A stretch of DNA of 47,903 nucleotides from Proteromonas lacertae (GCA_002245135.1 NGBS01001202.1:1-47903); one strand, 5' to 3'; counted from the first letter of the stretch, positions 23,160-36,375 are shown. Notes: generated from the letters alone by a model not told the origin. A program made the numbers and translations.

Positions 23160-25222
23160 CTAACTTAATTCTTTCAGTTTATTTATCACTTCTTTGTATA
23201 ATTTGTAATATTCTTTAATCACTCTCTTATCTTCACTTGTTGCAATTCTACCATTCTTTTCTTCGAATTCATTCTCCCACTGTTGTAACAGCTGTTTCCA
23301 TTTGTTCTTTAACTTACTTAACAACACTAAATCATTCTTATTTATCTCTTTCTTTGTTTTATGACTTAATTGGATCATTTCTTTTTCTAATACACTTCGC
23401 TTCTTTTTGTGTCGAATTATCTTTTCTTCACCTAAAAATCTATTTCCTACAAATGCAGATAAGGCTAATAACTTTGTTAAGATTTGTCTTTTCCGTTTAG
23501 GTATTAATATCTATATTTATATAATATATAAAAATAGAATTAAATACATTTTGATGATATCTTTCTTGTAATCTTTCTGAAAACTCACTATATTCTTTCT
23601 CAAATAATTCATTCTTTAAATAACTTTCATTTCCACATTCTTCTATCGCAAATGATATATCAGATAATGCTTCTCTTAGTGAATATTGAAGTATGTGACC
23701 CATACGCTTCGATTCTAAATAATATTCATGCAAATTCTTTCGTAAATAATCCAATTTCTTTATAGGTTTTAATGTGGCTGGAATAAACTCCAAATTATAT
23801 AATACTTTCTATTTTCATTATGTATATATATATATATAATATACTTTTGTTTGTCTTAAAGTGATAATCCAATTAGATAATTGTGTTTGACCTAACTCTG
23901 TTATTGGTTGAGGAGGATAAGGCCATCTTGCTTTTAATGGAGCAAATATTAACTATTTCAATTATATTATATATTTATATACCATTGAAATTATTCCAAA
24001 TATCAATATACCTAACCATATTATTACTAACAATATTGTTAGATTATTATCAACTAAATAAGCATTTCGAGTACTTGTACATTTCAAATAACCTAAGAAT
24101 AATGTAGCAATATTTCCAAATGATAAAAAGCAATTCAAATAATTACAAACACCTGAACGAAATGGAGTAAAAATTGTGAAATATCTATTCATTATAAATA
24201 TACACTAATACATTGTCCATAATGTATAAATGAAAAACATAACAATTGATTGAGCTTCAGATGATTCTCTCATGGTTGCATAGAATATTATGAAAAATAT
24301 TTTCAAACAACACATTGCTGGTCGATAATATACACTGTTTCGTTTAAAACTCGAATATAAAGGCAACCAAAATACACTCCAATTATTATCTAAATTTCGA
24401 CAATACTCTTCTTCTTTCCACATTATGTAGATTTCATGTTCTTTTGTCATACTGTAAACTAAATGTTTATTTATTAATATTATATATAATATTGGATAAC
24501 CAATTATATATATTAATGTTAAAGGAATGCAGAATATTATTGAGATTATATGAGAACTTCCAAAACATTTTACTGAAGGATCACAGTCTAAAAAGGGTGA
24601 GATTTCTCGAATATTACTACTTTTACAGATTAATAAACGACACATCGCTGTAAGAATAGGTAAATATAAAAAATCTAATATTGTTAATAGAGGATATTGA
24701 ACTTTTCGTTTTTTATATAAAAAATTCTGGTGTCTTGCTTTTAGTTCAAATAAACGATATATATAACTATTAATATATAATACTAATATATACTATATTC
24801 CTAACAATATTAAAAAGCACATCAACAAACAGGCAAATACTAGATAATACTTCATTTCACCCCATTCTGATCGAATTGATGAAGTTCGTACTTGCTCCTT
24901 CTTTAAATGGCTTTCTTAATTGAGTATAATCATATATAGCGAAGATATCTAAGTTCAATATTTCAATTGGAAACGAATAGTCTTTCCACATTATAGGCCA
25001 TTTCCAAGCACAAATCCAAATGAGTGAAAATATTTGTAAAGCATCTAAAAATATTGTTACTACGTCCTTCCAAAATAAATCTACACTTTTACGATATTTC
25101 AACAACTCCTTCAACTTTTTTTGATCACCGTATTTGTCCTTAATTATAAGTGTCTGACCTTCTTCAAATAACTCTTGTGTTCCATTTAATGAAGATCTCA
25201 AACTAAAATTCCTATTATTCAT
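23160..25222 (-). CDS. Polytopic membrane protein with C-terminal FAM13-like domain
   Basis: Seven exons: 25222-24794, 24766-24212, 24184-23983, 23952-23845, 23808-23548, 23511-23474 and 23439-23160, with introns of 27-36 nt. The product is about 623 aa. Several hydrophobic segments are clear: IFLDALQIFSLIWICAW, KYYLVFACLLMCFLILL, IISIIFCIPLTLIYIIGY, IVMFFIYTLW and LTILLVIIWLGILIFGI. The C-terminal 90 residues are a charged helical domain ending WENEFEEKNGRIATSEDK then KEYYKLYKEV, which resembles the FAM13/DUF4061 helix pair found in many protist signalling proteins. One extra base in exon 1 (about 24900-24920) breaks the frame before the second membrane segment. The last intron uses a GTTATT donor and is less certain. 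The molecular role is unknown; the layout suggests a receptor or channel-like protein with a cytosolic tail. Confidence 0.65.
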
Positions 25223-25305
25223 TAAATTAAATAAAGAAACTGCTTTAAAATTTTGAATAGTTTGAATAAGGTTTGAGTCTTTTATTTTATTTTAATTTAT
25301 CACTC
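25223..25305. promoter_or_regulatory. 83-bp divergent intergenic spacer, presumed bidirectional promoter
   Basis: The start codons at 25222 (minus) and 25306 (plus) face away from each other with only 83 bp between them. Both promoters must lie here or extend into the genes. No specific motif can be named. Confidence 0.5.
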
Positions 25306-26009
25306 ATGGGAAATAGAGAATCAACACCAATAGTTACATATGAATTAGTATCAACAGAATTAAGTAATGGTAGATTAGAAGAGTTTTTTGTATCACTTTT
25401 ATTTTTATTAGAAATAATAGCAATATTTTCAACAGTTATGTGATCAATCACCAGATTTTGTCCCTAAACATAAAATTTTAAAGAAATTCCAGCAACAACT
25501 GCCGTTATTAGACGAATTTTTGCGGAATAGGCTGTTTATGGCATTCAATGTTAGTGGAAATGATAAGATGAGTTTTCAAGAGTTTGCAATAATGCTTTAC
25601 GTATTTGAAGCAAAAGATGAGGATTTTCGCTTAATGGCTATATTTCGAATTTTAGATCTAGATGGTGATGGTATACTATCCAAGAATGATTTTAAGAAAG
25701 CATTTCTAAAGATTTTAGGAGGTATATCACTTGTTTTTAATACATTTTAGCAAATCAACCGATAGGAATGGACAATGCATCAAAATAATAGCTTAAGTAT
25801 AAATAATATTGTATAATGTAATAGTAAAATATTCCATAGAAGATTTTGAACCAATAGTTAATATAATGGTTGAATCATACTTTGCAATAATGGAAAACAG
25901 ATCTAAATCTCAAAGAATAGATGTAAATGAATGGATATCATCTCGATGCTCATCTATAGAAGTCACAAAAATTATTGATTCAATGACAAAATTCGATATT
26001 TCAAAATGA
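25306..26009 (+). CDS. EF-hand calcium-binding protein, calcineurin B/CHP-like, N-myristoylation signal
   Basis: Exons 25306-25389, 25421-25732, 25766-25796 and 25825-26009, with introns of 31, 33 and 28 nt, encode 203 aa ending in TGA. The start MGNRES fits an N-myristoylation signal (Gly2, Ser6). At least one good EF-hand loop is present, DLDGDGILSKND, preceded by a degenerate one (NVSGNDKMSFQEF). The third region (about 140-200) has lost the canonical loop. This pattern resembles calcineurin B, CHP and CBL-type calcium sensors that dock on kinases, phosphatases or transporters at membranes. The second intron starts GTTTTT; it is the only choice that keeps the frame open. Confidence 0.72.
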
Positions 26010-26109
26010 ATAAGAGATCTCTATGTTTTAGTCTTTAATACACAAAAATACAATAATAATAAATGTACTTAATTAATTAACTTTTCTTTTTATTTATATA
26101 ATTATGTGT

Positions 26110-27060
26110 TTATTCTGAAGAAGTTAATTCATTGATAATCCTTACACTTGAGCTAGTTCCTAATCTAGAAGCACCAGCATCAAGCATTTCAGTTGCATTA
26201 TCCAATGATCTTATACCTCCACTAGCTTTTACTCTCATGTGATATCTTTCAGCTTCTTGAGACATTAACTTCACATCAGTTGCATTAGCACCTTCCTTTT
26301 GGAAGCCTGTTGATGTTTTAACAAAGTCTACTCCTATATCACCACATAATCTCACTACTTTTTTAATTTCTTTTCTGTTCAACAAACAGGTTTCAATTAT
26401 CACTTTAACAAGTACATTATTCTTATGACATTCAACTACAATTGGAATTATTTCTTCATTTAAGTATTTCAAGTCATTTTCTTTCAATGCTGCTACATTG
26501 ATAACCATATCTAATTCATCAGCTCCATCCTTTATAGCCATCTTAGCTTCTTGTAATTTTATCTCTGGAGTTGTTACACCAAGCGGGAAACCGATTACAC
26601 AACATATTTTTACATCAGACTCTTTATATTGCAAATAATGTTTTGCTTCTCTTACAAAACTATTTAATAGATAATAAAATGGAGTTTATACATTGGCGGA
26701 ATACATATAGACCAGAAATGATACTTTACTGCTTCTTCACATACTTGTTCAATATCACGAAGTGTAGCACTTGGCTATACAGTAAAAATAATTCAGTAAA
26801 TATACACTTAACAGGGTATGATCAATGCTTTGAGTTAATTCGTGAGGCGTTATATCAGCATAGGCAATAACACCAGCTGTTGCAGCTATTCCTCCAATAA
26901 TTCCAAATAATAATGGCTTTGAGAAATTGTTTACTTTTGGAGCAGATGTAACTAAAGATCTACTCATTACTCTTGGTGCTTCCCTAACAAAGGTTCTTGA
27001 TGCTCTATAGGTATATCAATTATTCTTATACTTGAAAAGATTTCTAGAAAAGCCAAACAT
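26110..27060 (-). CDS. DERA: Deoxyribose-phosphate aldolase with mitochondrial-type leader and membrane segment
   Basis: Exons 27060-27032, 27004-26806, 26774-26692 and 26659-26110, with introns of 27, 31 and 32 nt, encode 286 aa. The enzyme splits 2-deoxyribose-5-phosphate into glyceraldehyde-3-phosphate and acetaldehyde in deoxynucleoside salvage. Signature parts are SIDHTLL near 69-75, Asp154 in ELDMVIN, the Schiff-base Lys218 in DFVKTSTGF and Lys248 in VKASGGIR. The usual Lys after DHTLL is Ser here. Residues 1-39 are rich in Arg, Lys, Ser and Phe with a single acid (MFGFSRNLFKASRTFVR...), like a mitochondrial presequence. Residues 41-59 are hydrophobic and Gly/Ala-rich (LLFGIIGGIAATAGVIAYA). 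Such a bipartite leader suggests an enzyme anchored in a mitochondrion or related organelle. DERA is normally soluble and cytosolic. Confidence 0.9.
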
Positions 27061-27201
27061 TTAGATTTTTAAAATGAAAAGATATTGAATATATATGCGT
27101 TTCAGATTTTCATTATTCTCTTTTTTCATCAATATTTAACACAACAATCGCAAAATCATAACAACACTATATAAATACGATATAAAGCACACTAAAAAAG
27201 A
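27061..27201. other. Short intergenic gap between DERA and the He_PIG surface protein
   Basis: About 140 bp, AT-rich. It must hold the 3' end of the gene at 27202 and the promoter of DERA. Confidence 0.4.
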
Positions 27202-28945
27202 CTATTCTAATGGTTGAATTGGATGATGTTTAATAAAACATATCACAATCAAGAAGAACAAAATAGCTAAAACTACTACAACTATAACTATGCAAATTGT
27301 CATCAAGTCAGTAGAAATTCTACAATTATCTACAGTAGATTCCCACATAGGCTGAAGAATGTTCATTTCATTCATAACACAATTTCTATACATATTACCA
27401 CTTTTAGTACCAGTACAAGATAAAGACACTTTTTCTCCCATTTCAGTAACTGGCCAACGACCATCCTTTTTACAATATAACACTTTCACTTCAATAGTAA
27501 CTGTCACATTTTCATTGTTTATTTCATTGTTATTTTGATTGGTTGATTGAACTGTTATATTGTACGATTTAAGACTGTCTTCTTGTAACGGCATTCCTGA
27601 CAACACTCCTGTAGTTTCACTGAATGAAAGGCCACTTGGTAATGGTGAATTTAGTATATACCTAATATTATATCCTATTGAACTAACTAATACATAATCT
27701 CTACTCAATTCTACATTCTTATAAAAATATTTGTCTGTTTTGAATTTAATAAAATAGATTTTTCAGAATATTTAATTCCCATTATAATATCCTTTGTCAC
27801 TGATAAACTAGATAAAGAAGTTCTTTCTACAGATTTTATATCTTTATTACTACTTATTGTAATTGTATATAATTTCACATAACTTTCTTCAAGTGGTTTG
27901 CCACTAATCAAGCCTGTATTCTTATTAAACGATAAACCAGCTGGTAATTCAGGATGAATTGAATATGAAATATTCTGACCAACTCCTTGAAATATCTTCA
28001 CATCATTTACTTCAATTCCTATTAAAAATATATCTTCAGTTTCAATTGATATAAACTGTGGAATTGTTGCTTCAATGAATGTTAAATATATATTAATAGA
28101 AACTACACCTTCTGTATTTGATATTGTAAATATATATAAAGTTGGATTTTCATTGATTTCTGTACATTTACCTGAAATATATCCATTTGAATTAAGAGTC
28201 AAGCCATTTGGTAAAGCTTGATCAACTGAATACTTTAGATTTGAACCAGCAACTTTGAATAATGAAAGATTAGTATAATTTTCATTCACATAAAACACAT
28301 ATTCTCTTTCTTGACTGATAATTGATGGATACTCTGATGAAATACATTCTAAAGATATCTTTTTAGTTAAAATATTGTCATTATCATAATGAATAATCAT
28401 ATCAAAATCAATTTTTGAAAAACTCTTTGTTGAAATACCAGATATTGATCCAGTAAATGGATTTAAAGTTAAACCATCAGGTAATTTTGGTTTTATTTCA
28501 TAATATAAATCCACACCTAAAGCAAATATCATTATAAGAGATTTGACTTCCACATATTGATATAGTTGATAAGAATCAATATAATCTATAATATTTGGTT
28601 CAGTAGGAGAAACAACTTCAATTTGAACAACAGCATTGAAATAACCATAATCATTAGAAGCAGTAAATAGATAAGATCGTAATAAATATTCAGTATAAAC
28701 AATACCTTTATATTTACCAGGTGTAACTTCTACTAAACCAAGTGGCAAATCAGGATAGACTGTCACTTTATTGATATAACCACTCGCTTTAAAATATTCT
28801 ACTACTCCTTCATCTTTACCAACATAATAAACGTATTTCTCTATTACATCTAAAATATGGGGAGATTCTTCACAAGTTGAGTTTATTTGTAACCATTTAG
28901 GATCTTTAGTATAAGGACAATAAAACTCATCAAAATTTGTAGTAA

Positions 28946-28981
<36 letters not shown>

Positions 28982-31900
28982 ATTCTATTCTAACTGAATT
29001 ATCACCATCAGTATAAGGTAATCTATCAGTTTCATCACAATAATACTTATCACAAACAAATAGACCAATATTAGTCACTTGAAAATAGATATTATCTTCA
29101 TTATACTGGTTTAAAGATGTTATATTGATTCTTATTCTATTATACAACCTACTATTTCTATAAAAAGTGATATTGTTCTTCTGATAGGAGATTTTTGTTT
29201 CAATATTCTCTATATTTCCTAAATAATTCCATTCATCTAATACTTCATCATATCCTTCAACAATTACATCTTTTGGATTCTCAACATAATTTCCACCTTG
29301 AATATTATTACTTGTTATCACTAATTTATTAATAAAATAATAGTTATTATCTCCAAAGGAATATTCTACCCATGGATATTTATTATATACTCCATCATTT
29401 GGTAGTTTATCTCTCCAACCAATACTATTATCATTATCAAATGCATTATATACACCTTTTAAACCATACTTCATTTCTGGATAGGCATTCATTATTTTCG
29501 ATTTTCCTATACTATTTATATTAACACACATCTGTTCAGGTATTTCAGTTGTATAGTTATTATTAGCAAATAATTCAATTAAAACGAAATGAAACTTCTG
29601 GAAGTTTTCTTCATCTTCTGATTTATGTAATTCTATTGATATTACTGTTTTATTGTTATTACTTAACATTGCAATAGGAAAGAGAAATGAAAAACTCTTT
29701 AATACATCACTACTTGTCATCATAAATAAATTTCTATTATTATTATTATCTAATTTCTTAAATATTTCTTCACCATTTATATATATAATAAAACCAGATG
29801 TAAATTGTATTTGTATATAAAAAGCAGGAGATTTCAATATATTTTTATTCAAATTAACTATCTTTCTCAAATACAAAATATTATTTTCTTTTTCAACATC
29901 ATCATCTTCTATTTGGGATATAACTTCACTTTTCCAATTTATATTCTTTTCAGTAGTCCATAATGAATTATAAACTGTAGAATATTCCCATTTAGATAAA
30001 GAATCCACTGTAAATACCAAGTTTAAATTAAGAGTGAATATTCTACCTTCATCATCATCATTCACTGTATATCGACCTAATCCAATATTATATAAATATA
30101 TCATAATATATCCTCTTTTCCAACCTAATTTATTAGGATGAGTGGATGTATAAGTCACTTTATATTCATCTTGAGTAACACATATATATTTATTATATTC
30201 ACTATTCTTTAAGTTAAAATGATCACTTACTTGTGAATAGATATTATCATTGTTTAATACATATACTAATTCACCACTTTTACTATTTTCTATTACAATT
30301 GACATATATTCTGGAAATATCGAAGTGCTGATGTAAATATGTAATAACGAGTTTTCATTATTTTCACAAGATGATGAATGTGATTTAAATGTAATAGTAA
30401 ATTGTTCTGAATTACCTAATGCATTGGTAGCAGTAATTGTATAAATAGTATCACTAAATAATGTTGTTGCTGTTCCTGATATAACACCAGTAGTTGTATT
30501 AAAATATATATCATTTGGAAGAATAGAAGGTGTTATAGTAAAATAGAGAATTGAACCGGTAATGGTTGGTGTAATTTCAGAAGTGTCAAATAATTCCCAA
30601 TCTATCTCATTGACCGGATATGATATAATTGGCTTGATTAATCTCAAATCTAGTTTAAATGATCGTTTATTATTGATATTCATAGAGTTACTGTTACTTC
30701 CTGGAATACTGAATGAATAAAGTGTGTATCCATCTACTGTAATATTTATATAAATATTGTAATAGGAATATATAGCATCCACTATTTCAATAAAATAAAT
30801 TCCATTTCTGGTACAAGCATCTGCTTTATATGGTGTTTCTGTTAGTAAAGAATCTATTATTTTACTCATTCCTTTATTGTATAACACTACTTGTAATTTT
30901 TGTGGTAATATTGTATCAGTTGTAATGATGATTTGTGTAAAATGAGAGTTTATTTTATCTTCATAACTCATATCACTTGAACGACATGCTGGAATTATTA
31001 ATTTATATTTCTTTCTTTCTATTGCTCTTACTGTTGGACTTTGAATTGCTACTTCTATATCAAATTCACCTGATTGTAGAACTGTTCCAATAATTTTACC
31101 GTTTTCTTTGTCAAATTGTAAATTACTTGGTAAATTACCACTCATTTCTTTCTTTGTTGATGGTTTATCTGAATAGATTTCCAACTCAAAATCTTCACCA
31201 AGTGTTAATTCTGCTGGATTTGTAAGTGCTGCACTTGACTTTAAATCAATTAAACCAATTCCTGATTCTTCTTGAACATTTATTTCAACATTGATCTCTA
31301 TTATTGAACCATCATCTAAATATGCATTTACTTTTATATCTCTTGTAATACCATTGGTATTTTCAATTGGACTTCCTGATATAATCCCTGTAACACTATT
31401 AAGTACTAGTCCTCTTAAAATGGTATTGTGCAATTGATAACTAACTATATTTCTTGAATTTATCATAGAATTAACTATAATCGGTGAATTGACTGGATAA
31501 TTGGAGTATTGTTTTAATGTATATAGCTGGTATGTATATATAATTGCATTTGTTGGTACAAAATAAAAATAAGGTAAAACTAATTGATGATCATCTTCAC
31601 CAATTAGAAAATATAATAATTTCTGTTCATTTTTACAATCTCTGTAGTTTATGGAGAATTTACTATATCCTTCATATTCATCTACATTATTCTGACCAAT
31701 ATGTGGATATTGCTCTTTACCTACTACACTTAAATCAAATTTAATCTCACCTTCGTTTATTCTTACCCAACAAGCACCATCACACACTATTTTATGGTTT
31801 AATCTCTTTGTTTCATCAAAAAATATATATCCTTCGAATTTAGCTTCATAGTAATTATCAAATTCATCTGTTAATCCATACCATTTCTCACTTAAATATG

Positions 31901-32372
31901 TATAATTGATAGTCTTCTCTATTCGAATGATTTTTTCAGTAACAACTGTGTTTGCTAATGCTTCTAGCGTATCTTGACATTTATCATCTACTGGACTAGT
32001 TTTGTAATAAGTAACATATAGACCTTTTTCTAAATATCCAGCTATTTAAATATATATATTATATTTATAAATACTCATAATACTAAGATATGTACTAGTT
32101 GTAATTCCATTCCTATCAAATGTTATTTTATAGTTTATAGCATCGGTCTTAACAGTTGCAATCCCTCTTATATCACCTGTATTAACATCTATCTGTAAAC
32201 CAGCTGGCAATAACGGCTCTACAGTAAACCTACTCAAACCATTCAAATTATTACATTTAATATGAGAGGGCATATTGATTGGGATGTAATAGTAGTTTTT
32301 ATCATAGATCTTGAAAGAACTGATACAAACTGAAAGACCTATTAAATATAAGTAGATAAATAAATCATACAT
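27202..32372 (-). CDS. Large single-pass surface protein with He_PIG repeats, PA14-like and discoidin-like domains
   Basis: Exon 1 is 32372-32075. After a 33-nt intron, exon 2 runs 32041-27202, giving about 1,712 aa. A signal peptide (MYDLFIYLYLIGLSVCISS) starts it. He_PIG (putative Ig) units recur, each with the pattern LPAGLxxxxxTGxIxGxP, for example PELPAGLSFNKNTGLISG. A PA14-like stretch follows exon 1 (KGLYVTYY ... FEGYIFFDETKR). A discoidin/F5-8-like domain lies around 29100-29500 (YPWVEYSFGDNNYYFINKL). Near the C-terminus is a sushi-like cysteine unit (CKKDGRWPVTEMG). A single membrane span (ICIVIVVVVLAILFFLIVI) and a 10-residue tail end the protein. The frame is broken once, near 27715-27745 beside a run of T, by a net loss of one base. 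Adhesion or receptor function is inferred from architecture. Confidence 0.75.
28955..28980 (+). repeat. ATT/TAA trinucleotide microsatellite encoding polyasparagine
   Basis: A run of about ten ATT units on the plus strand within the He_PIG gene. It encodes an Asn run on the minus strand. Shorter runs of the same kind occur in the HECT gene (near 6900 and 11700). Confidence 0.8.
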
Positions 32373-32509
32373 ATATATAAACTAATCAAAAGTATAGACT
32401 TTATCATGTTGAATTTCAAAATTAAAAAATGTTGGTTATTCTCGGTGACTGAAAAATAAATTTTTGTTCCCCAATCCGTTTTAAAGTTAAAATTGTCTTT
32501 TTCTCATAA
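32373..32509. promoter_or_regulatory. 137-bp divergent intergenic spacer
   Basis: The starts at 32372 (minus) and 32510 (plus) are head to head, so both promoters must be here. No motif can be named. Confidence 0.45.
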
Positions 32510-35500
32510 ATGAGTGAGAATGAACTTCCAAATTATCCAACATGTATAAATACTTATTCTTACATATATGTAATTCATAGCTGGTCTTACTATATTAGTT
32601 AAATCTATAAAATTTGAACCAAAACCAAAAGAAGTAGAAAATAATCAACCTGAAGGTGAAGAAAAAACTGAAAATGAAGAAAAGAAAGAAGTAGACAATC
32701 CACAACCTGAAGAGGCACAACAATCGGTAGATTTACCTCCACTTCCAACAATTTTATCAACAAAAATTACTTTAGATTGTCCATTGAATATGCTTTCGTA
32801 TATAACAACATATGGTGAAGAAGAGCCTTCAATATTTATTTCACAAGAGCTACCGCCTATTCAGCAGGTGATAACAACTGATGAGTCAATGGAAATGTTA
32901 TTAGATAAAGAAGCTGAATTAAATATCTATACAGAAGTGTTGAATGAAGAAAATTCAACTACAATTCAACCAGTTTCTACAACTACAATTCCAATGAATT
33001 TATTAATACAAGAAAACAAATATAAAACCATCACAATCAATAATTACAACAGTGAAGAAATTTATAACTTAATTATCGAAATTGAGTTTGAGCTTGAAGA
33101 AGATTTGGTTAATTACATTAAGAACTACAGAATAATGAATTTAATAGATTTTACAGTATTGAATCCACCAGAAGAATTAACAAAGAAATACAAATTGGTG
33201 AAACCGAAGGAAGATCCAAAGAAGAAAGCACCACCAGTCGAAGCAGCTAATGATAAGAACTATCTTGCTACAAAATCAAAGGTAGAAAAAGATAATGAAA
33301 AGTTACAATTTTGTATAACATTCTATTTACCTTCCTCAAAAGTATATATTTTATAATTTTTTTTAATAATATTTAAATAGCAAAGATTAATAACAATAGA
33401 AGGAGGATTTTTAAAGCCACAAGAAGATTATACATGGATTATTTGTTTTAATAATGTTCCAAAGAAGTTATTTTTAAGTGCATTATCAGTTGCAAAGTTT
33501 AAAGATATGATATTCTCATGTGCTCCATTAATGATTCACTTTTATAGAAAAGAATTTAAAGATAAAAAGAAAGACTGGGATATTGTAGAAACTAGTTTTG
33601 GATGTTGTGCATTTGATTTATGTATTATTTTCATTATATTTTTTCTAATTTTTTATTTATATATAGCCTCTTTATCAACACCAGGTACTACTCAATATAA
33701 ATCACAATTACCATTAGAAGCAGATCAAACAATTCCAACAGAATTATTCCCAGCACCACCACCTACACCAGCTAAAGGAAAGCCAGGTGATAAAGATAGA
33801 AAATCAAGAGTATCAACTACATCAAAAGCATCTAAAAGTGGTGAAAAAGTAGATGCATCAAAGAGTTCGGTTATTCCACCAGCAGTTAATCCATATGAAG
33901 GTTCAATATTGACAATAGAAATGGAATTTAATGAACCATTATATTTACCATTACCACCACCATTAGAATCAATATTAAAACCGCAAGATGTAATTCCAAG
34001 TAGAGAACCATTAAAACCAATTGAAAAGACTAAAGAAGCAACGTATATATATAATAATAATTAGATTTATTTATTAGATTTACAATTCAAGGTGAAATTC
34101 GAAGTATATTAGATATAATAGTGAATGAATTTATTCAAACTCAAAGTGAATATGAAGATCCAATTACACCAGAGAAACTTCGAGAAGATGTGATGGAAAG
34201 AATCAAAGAAAAAGGTTTGCCAAAAGAGTTTGATGACCGTTTGAAAAGAGCAGCAGTTGCTTTAGTAAATGAAAGATATAAAGATTCTGAATTAGATAAT
34301 TCTGGATTTATTGGTGATATATATGTTTATTTGAATCAACAAGTATTTATCTTTTTGATTGTCATTATTATTATTTAGTTAATGAATATTCTTAATGAAA
34401 AATTCCCTGATGCTAACCAACCCAAAGTTCCAACTGAATCAGATATATCTATATCAGTGAAACAAGCTGATTTATTAAATAGATATATGGATTTAGCACA
34501 AGAAAGTGAATTAGTTCAAGATATTGCTTCTGCTAATAATTACTATTTAAATCGCATTACTTATTTACCTGATCATCCATCATTGTGGTATGAATATGGA
34601 GTTTATTTATTAAAGTATTATATTCATTTTATTCATTATTCTAATATATATAACTAGAGAAGGAAATAAAGACAGAGCAGCAGAATGTTTCAGAAAGACA
34701 TTACAATATGACAATACTCATTTATTATGTCTTATCAATTACAGTGCATTATTAATTAGTAGAAAAGTATATGATGAGGCAGAAGAAACACTTTTACACA
34801 CTTTAAACCTTGAAAATAACAATGTCAGTTTAGAATGTTATTTATTATTATGTGTTTTATATGATAGATTCAAAGCTAAGACATATTTTGAAGATTATTT
34901 TAAAAGAACATTAGATACATTTGATAATGAATATGCATTACATTATACAACAGGTAGATTATTATGTAGTTTAAGAATCTATGATTTAGCTGAAGAAGCT
35001 TATATTAGAGCTGGATATGAATTAATTGGTAGCGAAAATATACCAACTATAATGGAGTATAATTTAAGTTATTCAATTGTTTTATATGAGTTACATAAAT
35101 ATGAAGAAGCTGCAAAACTATTGGAAGATGTTATAACTGTATTTGTTTATTTATTTATTGTTAGAATGATACTACAAACCAAGTAGCTTATGAATATTTA
35201 GGATATTGTTTAATGGAAATTGACTTGAATCTTGAATTAGCAATTACTCATTTTGTTACAGCAGTATATATATATACGTAACTATAATTATACTTATAAC
35301 AGATGAAATTATGTGAAGATAGAAAACTGCCAATACCATTACAACTTATATATAAGTTAAATATTTGTTATCAACAGAATGGCAACTTTGATAAAGCTAA
35401 AGAATTACTTATTAAACAATGTAATATAATGCCAAACTCAGTATTTTGGTTGAATATTGGTATTTGCTGTATTCATATGAATGAAATTCCTGAAGCAGAA

Positions 35501-35528
35501 GAAGCATTATGTGAAGCAAATGTTTTAA

Positions 35529-35571
<43 letters not shown>

Positions 35572-36087
35572 AATTGTTATTATTATTGTTGAATAGATAA
35601 TGAAAATGGTACAATTTGGGGATATTTATGTTATTTATCATTATTACAGTCACCACCAAAGTTTGCTGAAGCTGAACAGGCTTTAGAACATGCACAAAGA
35701 TTTGGATTAAATAATACTGACTTGTTAATGAATTTAACAATTTGTTATTATAAAAATGATCAATTTACAATAGCTGAGAGACTAGTTAGACAGTTATTGG
35801 TGTATGATAGAAATCCAGATATAATTGAACTTGCAAAGGAAATATTGAGGAATTTAGGGAAAGATGAAGAAGCTGAAAGATTAGAATCGGAGTATCAACC
35901 AAAAGAGGAGCATCAGCAACAATATGAACAAGAAGAACAACCAATAGAGAATCAAGAGAATGGAAATAATGATGATGAAAATAAAAAAATGAATAATGAT
36001 GATGATGGAGATGAAAATGAAAATGTGAAAAATAAAAATGATACAACACAACTTCAACAAGAAATAGAAGCACAGCAAAATAATTAA
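32510..36087 (+). CDS. CFAP70: CFAP70-like C2/TPR flagellar protein, ten exons
   Basis: Exons: 32510-32543, 32581-33341, 33381-33621, 33667-34042, 34078-34342, 34379-34614, 34658-35138, 35165-35263, 35303-35528 and 35597-36087. All phases agree, giving 1,069 aa. The N-terminal half is beta-rich with an acidic linker and a low-complexity PT/PP region (PAPPPTPAKGKPGDKDRKS). The C-terminal half is a string of TPR helices (for example AAECFRKTLQYDNTHLLCL and DKAKELLIKQCNIMPNSVFW), ending in an acidic, Asn/Gln-rich tail. The layout and length (human CFAP70 is about 1,120 aa) fit CFAP70/TTC18, a central-apparatus protein of motile cilia. The homology call rests on architecture, so another TPR protein of cilia is possible. 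Introns are 26-68 nt. Confidence 0.62.
35529..35596 (+). repeat. TA microsatellite inside an intron of the CFAP70-like gene
   Basis: The intron is 68 nt, twice the usual size here, because about 20 TA units (35530-35569) sit right after the donor. Acceptor is GAATAG. A similar but shorter TA run is in the HECT gene intron at 15786-15824. Confidence 0.85.
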
Positions 36088-36375
36088 AACATTTATTATT
36101 TGATGTTTGTTTTAAAAGAAAAAATAATCATTGGATAGAGACTATATATTATCAATTTTTTGGGTATATAATATTATGCATCTAATAATAAAATCTATGT
36201 AAAAAACTGTTACATTTATTTTACAATATTTGACTCAAACAATAAGTAACAGGCTAATATGTAAATTATGCTTAAAAATATTTTATATTCATAGTACAAA
36301 AGTACAAAGATGAAAAACAAATAGTAAATTATTAAAATGAAAATGAGTTGAAAGAGATTTTATTATTTTCTTTAT
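36088..36375. other. AT-rich intergenic region, no recognised feature
   Basis: It follows the CFAP70-like gene and precedes the fragment mosaic. Nothing recognisable. Confidence 0.4.

Noticed and set aside
27711-31787. A separate gene beginning at 31787
   Set aside because: The frame stays open upstream to 32041 and joins exon 1 (signal peptide) through a 33-nt intron.
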